Source: Archaeoglobaceae archaeon
GTDB lineage: Archaea > Halobacteriota > Archaeoglobi > Archaeoglobales > Archaeoglobaceae
Length of the DNA stretch: 64,000 nucleotides
Assembly: GCA_025058735.1 (NCBI GenBank)
Contig: JANXDX010000013.1
Coordinates: forward strand, 1 to 64,000
Reading direction: 5' to 3'
In this document: in pieces, positions 57,629-64,000 of the stretch
Numbering within the stretch: the stretch's first letter is position 1
Layout: the number at the start of each line of letters is the position of its first letter
Made by a program: the position numbers and the translations under genes
Notes under the pieces: generated by a model
The model's database searches: none
Seen by the model: only the letters and a program-made list of their open reading frames with translations
What the model was told of the DNA's origin: nothing

Positions 57629-59443
57629 CTAGCTGACCAACTCTTCAACTTCTTCAAAAACTCCTACGATCTTGTAAAAAGTTGTAACATCTCTGATCTC
57701 CTTTAGCTCTGTTTCACTTAGTGGGGCTTCAACTTCAGCAAAAAATATGTAATCTCCTAAATAAGTTCTTGCTGGCCTAGATTCTAGTTTTCTCAAGTTG
57801 TACTTTTTTCTTGCAAATACTTCCAAAACATCCTTTAGAGCTCCAGGTCTATCTTCTACACCAAAGAATAGAGCTGTAATTTTTCCTGTAAATTTTCCAG
57901 TTCTTTTTCTGACTATATAAAAGCGTGTTATGTTTCTACTCAGATCTTGAATGTTTTTTCTTATTATGTGCAGCTTGTAAAGTCTTGCAGCGTTTTCGGA
58001 CATTATAGCTGCCGAAAAATCATCTAACAAATTCACAGCATCACTAGTAGAGAGAGTGTACTTGATCTCAGCATGCGGTAAGTAGTTGTTTATGAAGTTC
58101 ATGCACTGAGCTATAGCTTGAGGGTGAGAGAAAACCTTCTTCACACTTTTCAGATCTATCTTATTCTTAGCAACTAAGCAATGGATCACTTCAAGTTTCA
58201 TCTCTCCAAAGACTTCCACATCGTGTACGATCAAAGCATCTAAAGTTGGCAGAACCGTTCCATTAACAGAATTTTCTATAGGAACTATCCCATACTCAGC
58301 TTCTCCACTCTCTACAGCTCTGACTACTTCATCGACTGTTGAACAGTACAAAAGTGGAGCCCTTGATTTTACAAGTTTTAAAGCAGCCTCTTCACTAAAA
58401 CTTCCCATTGGGCCTAAGATCGCAACTTTCTTCGAAATTCCTAGCTCTTTGTACTCTTCTTCTTTTGCCAATCTTATAATTTCTTCAAATATCTTTTTGA
58501 TTCTTAATGGATTCAAATTAGTCCTCGAAACAATTTCACTGAATTTTTCCTCTTCGATTTCCTTGATCTCTACAGGTTTGTTCTCTACAGCTTTTATCTT
58601 CGCTATTCTTTTGGCAGCGTCAATTCTTTTTTCTATTAATTTTAATATTAGAAGATCTATTATTTTTATGTAGTTCCTCAAATTCTCTAGACCATCGTAA
58701 TTCTTTACAATCTTTGAAACTTCTAAGATCAATGAGCTGTCGTATTCTCTAGCTTCAGCGAGTTTTTCAAAAAAATCTTTAAATTTTTCTTTATCTTTCA
58801 AAATTTCGTTTATTTCTAAAAGTCTTTTTATAAAATCTTCTATTGGACTGTTGCGTAGAATTTTGTAGTACATTTCCCAGTTTTGACTTAGGATCCTCGC
58901 TGATAGGATCTTTATCGTATTAGAGATCAAAGTCAAATACTTCTCATCAACTTTTAACTGCTCAGCTAAAGCTATTAGTGCAAAATGAACAAATCCTTGA
59001 ACTTTCTTCATCAATTCATCATGTTCTTCAGGACTAAGCTTAGATAATACTGCTCCAGCTTTTCTCAACTCATCAAGAATTATTTTTTCTTCCATCCTTC
59101 CAGATTCGTGAACAACTATCACGTTTGAAAGTTGGATCTCTGCATCTCCTCCAAAGAGGGGATGTAAACTTAAAAAGTCGAAGCCGTAGTTTTTCAGCAT
59201 AGGTACAGATAAACTTTTTATCGAAGACAGATCTACTACGAGACATCCCTTGTCTAAGTTTTTCAAAGTATTTTCTATCTCCTGCATGGGTACACAAAGA
59301 AAAGTTACGTCGAATCCCTCAGTAGAATTTACAGTTCTCTTCTTCTCATCTATATCATAACTCTCTACCTTGTAACCTCTGTCTTTGAAGAACTTGTAGA
59401 AAAATTTACCCATGCTCCCCATTCCATATATCAGTATTTTCAT
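57629..59443 (-). CDS. Fused prephenate dehydrogenase / chorismate mutase / prephenate dehydratase (TyrA-AroQ-PheA) with ACT domain
   Basis: N-term NAD-binding 'MKILIYGMGSMGKFFYKFF', central AroQ-like helices, 'VAILGPMGSFSEEAALKL', 'GIVPIENSVNGTVLPTLDAL', ACT 'VEDRPGALKDVLEVFARKKYNLRKLESRPAR'. Confidence 0.93.
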   Translation of the reverse strand: MKILIYGMGSMGKFFYKFFKDRGYKVESYDIDEKKRTVNSTEGFDVTFLCVPMQEIENTLKNLDKGCLVVDLSSIKSLSVPMLKNYGFDFLSLHPLFGGDAEIQLSNVIVVHESGRMEEKIILDELRKAGAVLSKLSPEEHDELMKKVQGFVHFALIALAEQLKVDEKYLTLISNTIKILSARILSQNWEMYYKILRNSPIEDFIKRLLEINEILKDKEKFKDFFEKLAEAREYDSSLILEVSKIVKNYDGLENLRNYIKIIDLLILKLIEKRIDAAKRIAKIKAVENKPVEIKEIEEEKFSEIVSRTNLNPLRIKKIFEEIIRLAKEEEYKELGISKKVAILGPMGSFSEEAALKLVKSRAPLLYCSTVDEVVRAVESGEAEYGIVPIENSVNGTVLPTLDALIVHDVEVFGEMKLEVIHCLVAKNKIDLKSVKKVFSHPQAIAQCMNFINNYLPHAEIKYTLSTSDAVNLLDDFSAAIMSENAARLYKLHIIRKNIQDLSRNITRFYIVRKRTGKFTGKITALFFGVEDRPGALKDVLEVFARKKYNLRKLESRPARTYLGDYIFFAEVEAPLSETELKEIRDVTTFYKIVGVFEEVEELVS

Positions 59444-60051
59444 TTCAATCCCACCTTCTTTAAAAGATCGTAGACAAAGTTAAGCTCGAGCTGTCCAGGA
59501 GCTTTTGGTTTAAGAACGTAACAATATATCAACGGAGCTCCTAGAAATATTGACAAAACTCTTGTAAAAGAGTACTTTTCACCAATAAGAAATGCTACAA
59601 CTTTTTCATAATCAAGCAAGATCCTTGTTATCTTTTTCACATCTTCAAAACTTTTTCCAAGTGTTGCTATCTTCAAGATGTCTCCTCTTCTGTTTTCCAC
59701 AAGATCTTTGAGAGACAAATAGTTTGGAGTTTCTTTGAAGTTGTGATAAGATTCTATAATTTCTATTTTTTTATTATTCTTCTTTAGCTCTTCAAATACC
59801 CATTCTGGAACGTCAACTTCTAAATCTACGTACTCAAATAGTTTACTTAGTTCAACTATCTTTTTCAACCTCTCGTTCTCATCTCCTTCAAAACTTCCTC
59901 CATCCACCTTTCTTCTTATCGTTAAAATTTTTTCTTTATCAGTTTTAAAACTGAAATTTCCAAGATCTAGTCGGAATTCGATTATATCAGCTTTTTCTGC
60001 CAATCTAACTTCATCTTCATTTGAAACCGTTACAACTATCTTCATCCTCAT
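59440..60051 (-). CDS. aroD: 3-dehydroquinate dehydratase, type I
   Basis: 'KADIIEFRLDLGNF', 'IIESYHNFKETPN', 'DILKIATLGKSFEDV'. Confidence 0.9.
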   Translation of the reverse strand: MRMKIVVTVSNEDEVRLAEKADIIEFRLDLGNFSFKTDKEKILTIRRKVDGGSFEGDENERLKKIVELSKLFEYVDLEVDVPEWVFEELKKNNKKIEIIESYHNFKETPNYLSLKDLVENRRGDILKIATLGKSFEDVKKITRILLDYEKVVAFLIGEKYSFTRVLSIFLGAPLIYCYVLKPKAPGQLELNFVYDLLKKVGLK

Positions 60052-60055
60052 TCCT

Positions 60056-61015
60056 TTACTTCTCTATAATGAATTCTTCAACTTCAACCCCAAAATGTCT
60101 TCCCTTAGTTCCAATCCAACAAAGAACTTCATCTCCAACTTTTAAGCTAGTTACACTCAAATGTTTTCCATCTTTTCCAACTAACTTTATAGTTTCTGCA
60201 TTCTGAAGAATTATCGTCCCCTCTATTCCATCTACTTCAGCCTTTACAAGTATCAAAGGTCTCCTTTCAATTTTCACTCTTCCAACATAACTTCTCCTTC
60301 TATTCCCATCTGCCTTAACAATTTCTATTTCATCTCCAGCTTTAAGTTCTGCCAAGTACTTCGTTTTATCTCCAACTTTTAAGTAAGCGTTTACACTTCC
60401 AGCGTTCACTCTAAAAGGTCTAGAGGCAACATATTCGCTTTCTTCGCTTTCACTTGCTACTAGGAATAGAAAATTTGCTTGATTTCCAACTAGCATACCT
60501 TCTCCAACTGTCATTAGTGTAACAGTATCTATACAAACCCTATCTCCCAATCCTAGCTGTCTTATCTCCTTAACTCTTGCAACTTTCAGCTCTATTTTTT
60601 CTGGTTTGATTTTTACAATCTCGTAATACTTTTTCAACTCTTCCCTACTACCTTTCACAGCTATCCCATCTGAACCTTTTTCCAGAGTTGTTAAAGCCAA
60701 CTTTGCATCCTCAAAACTCTCCACGAAAACAACAACTTTTCCCTTCTTCATCGCAACTATGTTTTCAAGCGGTATTATTTTCCAGTCTTCTAGCTTAATC
60801 AAAGCTAAATCTTTTCCCAAAACTTTTTCAACGTCCGAAGGACTCTTAATTTTCAATATTTCTGCTGGTAAAATTTTTATCTTTCCGAGTTTTTTCGCTT
60901 TCTCAACGTTTTCTTCTTTAACAAAAGCACCATCAAAACCTATCTCTATAGCATCTCTCAAACTTTCCTTTGCTTTTTCCCAATCTTCATCAGCTAAGAT
61001 CCAAATTTCTTTCAT
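60056..61015 (-). CDS. 3-dehydroquinate synthase II (archaeal type)
   Basis: 'VGEGMLVGNQANFLFLVASESEESEYVASRPFRVNAGSVNAYLKVGDKTKYLAELKAGDEI'. Confidence 0.94.
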   Translation of the reverse strand: MKEIWILADEDWEKAKESLRDAIEIGFDGAFVKEENVEKAKKLGKIKILPAEILKIKSPSDVEKVLGKDLALIKLEDWKIIPLENIVAMKKGKVVVFVESFEDAKLALTTLEKGSDGIAVKGSREELKKYYEIVKIKPEKIELKVARVKEIRQLGLGDRVCIDTVTLMTVGEGMLVGNQANFLFLVASESEESEYVASRPFRVNAGSVNAYLKVGDKTKYLAELKAGDEIEIVKADGNRRRSYVGRVKIERRPLILVKAEVDGIEGTIILQNAETIKLVGKDGKHLSVTSLKVGDEVLCWIGTKGRHFGVEVEEFIIEK

Positions 61016-61024
61016 AAGACCACC

Positions 61025-61393
61025 TCACAAAACATTAAAAGTTTTATGAGTAAAACTCAACAGCGAATAAAACTTTTGATTCATAAGTTTTAAATCTTTG
61101 AACTGGTTCGTTGAAACTTCTTTTTCATCGTTCAAATTTTTTGATACTGCAATTGAACTGCAACAAACTGCTAACTCATTTTTAAGTTTTTTATTAAGTT
61201 TTTTATTTTTAATTACCTTAAAGAACCCAAATGTTCTATCTAAGCTCGTACTTGTACAACTCTTCAAGTACCTATTCGCTTCCTTAAATGTAGATTCTTC
61301 TAACGCTTTTCTACCATTTATCACAAACATAGTGTAACACCTAAAGGCAAGGAAGATCACCTCAGCAGCTAAAGTAAAAGAGATAAAAATCAC
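61025..61393 (-). CDS. Hypothetical protein (uncertain ORF)
   Basis: Occupies an otherwise empty gap; 122 aa; no recognised family; contains a low-complexity NKKLNKKLKN run. Confidence 0.25.
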   Translation of the reverse strand: MIFISFTLAAEVIFLAFRCYTMFVINGRKALEESTFKEANRYLKSCTSTSLDRTFGFFKVIKNKKLNKKLKNELAVCCSSIAVSKNLNDEKEVSTNQFKDLKLMNQKFYSLLSFTHKTFNVL

Positions 61394-61492
61394 AACTCTT
61401 GTTTAGTGTGACACTTGCCATCTAAGCCAAATCGTTTTTGTATATTTAAATTTTTTGGCCCTAAACTTTTTAATTGCATAGCTATTAAACTT

Positions 61493-61663
61493 ATGCCCGC
61501 TGTGGTTGATGAGACTCTCTGCAATGGCTGCGGAATTTGTGTCGACGAGTGTCCGATGGGAGCTATAGAGCTAAACGACGTAGCTCACGTTGACGTAGAG
61601 ATTTGTACAGAATGCGGAACGTGTGTAGATGTTTGCCCTGAGGAGGCGATAGAACTTGAGTAG
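61493..61663 (+). CDS. 2[4Fe-4S] ferredoxin
   Basis: MPAVVDETLCNGCGICVDECPMGAIELNDVAHVDVEICTECGTCVDVCPEEAIELE; start corrected to ATG 61493. Confidence 0.94.
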   Translation: MPAVVDETLCNGCGICVDECPMGAIELNDVAHVDVEICTECGTCVDVCPEEAIELE

Positions 61664-62552
61664 TGTTGTAGGTTTCGGAGCTTTAAATTTAGACAAGATA
61701 TACTACGTTGACAAGATACCGTCGAAAGATGAGGAAGGTTTCGTGAAAGATGTTATCTTCTCACCAGGAGGAAGCGCTGCAAACACGATAGTTGGCCTTT
61801 CAAGACTCGGAATAAAAACTAGTTATATAGGAAAGATCGGAGGAGATGAAGAGGGTAGGATTCTTTTCAACGATCTTTTATCGGAAAAAGTTGATACTAG
61901 CTGCATAATAAGAGCTGAAGGGAGAAGTGGAGTTGCAATGGTTTTTGTAGATGAAAAAGGAAATAGGGCAATTTTAGTTGATCCAGGAGTAAACGATACA
62001 ATAAAGTTTGAAGAAATAAATATCCATGAAGCAAAAAAATACAAAATGCTACACTTGACTTCTTTTATATGCAAGAACGGGATGGATTCTTTTGAATCTC
62101 AGAAAAAAATTGTTAAAGAATTTGAACTTGTTAGCTTCGATCCAGGTATACCGTATGCTGAAAGAGGTTTAAAAGAAATGATGCCAATTTTGAAAGAGAC
62201 AACTATCTTCCTACCAAGTAAAACCGAAATAGAAATTTTGTTTGGAAAAGATTATAGAGAGGCTGTAGAAGAATGTCTATCTATTGGAATTGAAATCGTT
62301 GCAGTTAAGTTAGGAGAAAAGGGTTGTTACGTTAGAAGTAAAGATAAGGAAATATATCTGAAACCTTTTGCCGTAAAAGTAGTCGACACAACTGGTGCCG
62401 GAGATGCTTTCAACGCAGGTTTTATTTATGGGTTTTTAAAAGGTAAAAATTTAGAAACTTGTGCAAAGTACGGAAACTACGTTGCTGCAAAATGCATAGA
62501 AGAGTTTGGAGCTAGAAAGGGGCTTCCGAGATCGATAGATGAAAGTTTGTAA
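61656..62552 (+). CDS. PfkB-family carbohydrate/nucleoside kinase
   Basis: 'GGSAANTIVGLSRLGIKTSYIGKIGGDEEGRIL', 'VVDTTGAGDAFNAGFIYGFLKG'. Confidence 0.92.
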   Translation: MSSVVGFGALNLDKIYYVDKIPSKDEEGFVKDVIFSPGGSAANTIVGLSRLGIKTSYIGKIGGDEEGRILFNDLLSEKVDTSCIIRAEGRSGVAMVFVDEKGNRAILVDPGVNDTIKFEEINIHEAKKYKMLHLTSFICKNGMDSFESQKKIVKEFELVSFDPGIPYAERGLKEMMPILKETTIFLPSKTEIEILFGKDYREAVEECLSIGIEIVAVKLGEKGCYVRSKDKEIYLKPFAVKVVDTTGAGDAFNAGFIYGFLKGKNLETCAKYGNYVAAKCIEEFGARKGLPRSIDESL

Positions 62553-63630
62553 AACTTGCTGGGAATATACTAAGTTTGAAATTTCTGACGAATGTGAGAT
62601 ATGCTGCGGAATTTTTGAGAAAGTTAAAGAAATAGCAGAGAAAATATTTGAAGATTTGAAAGACTATGAGTTCGAAACTTTTCAAGTTGGAAGCAAAGTT
62701 TGGGGAAGTGCTAAAGCGATGCTTGAACTTTTAAAATTTAAAGAAATAAATTACGATCTAAAGAGGGTTTTCAACGAAAAGCTGACTGAAGAGATAGAGA
62801 AGAAGGGGAAAAAGGTTAGTAAAAGTCCAGAAATTCAAATAGTATTCGATCTTGAGAGTTTTACTTGGGAAAAAGTTGTAAAGTCTGTATACATATACGG
62901 TAAATATGTAAAAAGAGTAAGAGGTTTATCTCAAACCAGATGGCTCTGCAAGAAGTGCAATGGAATGGGATGTGAGTTTTGCAACTTTAAGGGGAAGAGG
63001 TACGATTCTTTAGAAGAGTTGATAATTCATCCAACTGTAGAAATTTTTTCTGCCAAAGATGCTATTTTACATGGAGCTGGAAGAGAAGATGTAGACGTTA
63101 GAACACTCGGAAATGGAAGACCTTTCATATTAGAAGTTGTTGAGCCAAAAAAAAGAAGAGTTGATCTGGAAGAAGTAGAAAAGAGAGTAAACGAAGAAGG
63201 CTATGGAAAGATCTCTGTAAAATTTTTAAAATACGCTGAAGCGAAGGATGTCGAGGAAATAAAGGAGGAAAAATACAAAAAACTTTACAGAGCAAAGATC
63301 TTTTTTTCAAACAAAGTTAGCGAGGAAAGAGTTGTCGAGGCTTTGAAAAAGTTAATAGGAGAAATAAATCAAAAAACTCCTACGAGAGTTTTACATAGAA
63401 GAGGAGACATTTTGAGAGTTAGAAGACTCTACGATGCAAAACTTTTACTTCACAGAAAAAACAAAGCAGTAGTGACTTTCTTAGCAGAAGCTGGTTTATA
63501 TATAAAAGAACTTGTAAGTGGGGATTTTGGAAGGACAAAACCGAACCTTTCTGAATTACTAGGAGTTGATGCTAGAGTTGAAAAGTTAGATGTCATATCA
63601 GTTCTTGATGAACCACAGAATCAACGTTAG
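62539..63630 (+). CDS. pus10: tRNA pseudouridine(54/55) synthase Pus10
   Basis: N-term CX2C zinc cluster, 'VYIYGKYVKRVRGLSQTRWLCKKCNGMGCEFCNFKGKRYDSLEELI', 'FHGAGREDVDVRTLGNGRPFILEVVEPKKR'-type motif, 'LYIKELVSGDFGRTKPNLSELLG'. Confidence 0.93.
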   Translation: MKVCKTCWEYTKFEISDECEICCGIFEKVKEIAEKIFEDLKDYEFETFQVGSKVWGSAKAMLELLKFKEINYDLKRVFNEKLTEEIEKKGKKVSKSPEIQIVFDLESFTWEKVVKSVYIYGKYVKRVRGLSQTRWLCKKCNGMGCEFCNFKGKRYDSLEELIIHPTVEIFSAKDAILHGAGREDVDVRTLGNGRPFILEVVEPKKRRVDLEEVEKRVNEEGYGKISVKFLKYAEAKDVEEIKEEKYKKLYRAKIFFSNKVSEERVVEALKKLIGEINQKTPTRVLHRRGDILRVRRLYDAKLLLHRKNKAVVTFLAEAGLYIKELVSGDFGRTKPNLSELLGVDARVEKLDVISVLDEPQNQR

Positions 63631-63741
63631 TTCTTTTTGAATTTTTTGTAAATTTGTATAATAAATAATAAAATTAATAGGTTTGCGTATCTATATATAA
63701 CTTTTGCTCTGCTTTTTTTAATTGTACAAACTACTTAAAGC

Positions 63742-64000
63742 ATGGAAAGGCCTATCCTGCAAGTAGCGCTAGATCTGGTTGAACTTAAGAGAGCTATAGA
63801 GATCGCTGGAGAAGCTATAGAAGGTGGAGCAGACTGGCTAGAAGCTGGAACACCTTTGATAAAAAGCGAAGGGATGAATGCAATTAGAGAGTTGAAAAAA
63901 ACTTACAGAGATAGAAAGATCGTTGCAGATATGAAAACAATAGATACTGGAGCTGTTGAAGTCGAAATGGCTGCAAAGAGTGGAGCTGATATTGTAATAA
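63742..64000 (+). CDS. Hexulose-6-phosphate synthase (partial, runs off window end)
   Basis: [86 protein letters not shown]. Confidence 0.85.
   Translation, partial: MERPILQVALDLVELKRAIEIAGEAIEGGADWLEAGTPLIKSEGMNAIRELKKTYRDRKIVADMKTIDTGAVEVEMAAKSGADIVI

Noticed and set aside
61186-61209. Tandem AAGTTTTTTATT x2 inside the 61025-61393 gap
   Set aside because: Simple AT-rich duplication; not enough to infer function, and the containing ORF is itself uncertain.

Overview
This is a compact, AT-rich euryarchaeal chromosome segment. Gene content and order (AfpA-Isf-FprA flavoproteins, fused TyrA/AroQ/PheA, 3-dehydroquinate synthase II, Vht-type hydrogenase, F420-type enzymes) point to an Archaeoglobales-like organism; that placement is inference, since no search was possible. 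Most of the window is ordinary core genome. It includes a Pst phosphate operon with a LMW-phosphatase/ArsC-like gene at its end and a divergent AbrB-PhoU gene, RFC large subunit, a Tad/T4P-like ATPase plus membrane protein cassette, UbiD, gyrB-thiF-hisD, rpl37ae/rpoP, the AfpA/Isf/FprA operon, a complete hyp maturation set with an Mrp/MinD-type HypB substitute, and a Tat-exported membrane [NiFe] hydrogenase. It also includes peroxiredoxin, Lhr helicase, UbiA, shikimate/aromatic and lysine biosynthesis genes, Pus10, and tRNA-Ala(CGC) and tRNA-Leu(CAG). Three accessory patches hold decayed genes: (i) 27.2-28.4 kb, a TnpB 3' remnant with a 10-bp terminal hairpin next to a frameshifted Cas4-like nuclease; (ii) 41.8-42.3 kb, a second, independent TnpB remnant; (iii) 45.2-47.3 kb, a BtuCD/FecCD-type ABC importer broken by frameshifts. 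Other sequence-level observations are an exact 19-bp tandem duplication that changed the end of pstS, a gene with a good Shine-Dalgarno but no canonical start codon, paired TGTATAATAT direct repeats between pstS and the AbrB-PhoU gene, six tail-to-tail overlapping gene pairs, and apparent GATC enrichment that seems weaker in the mobile remnants. I found no CRISPR array and no clearly new multi-gene defence system.
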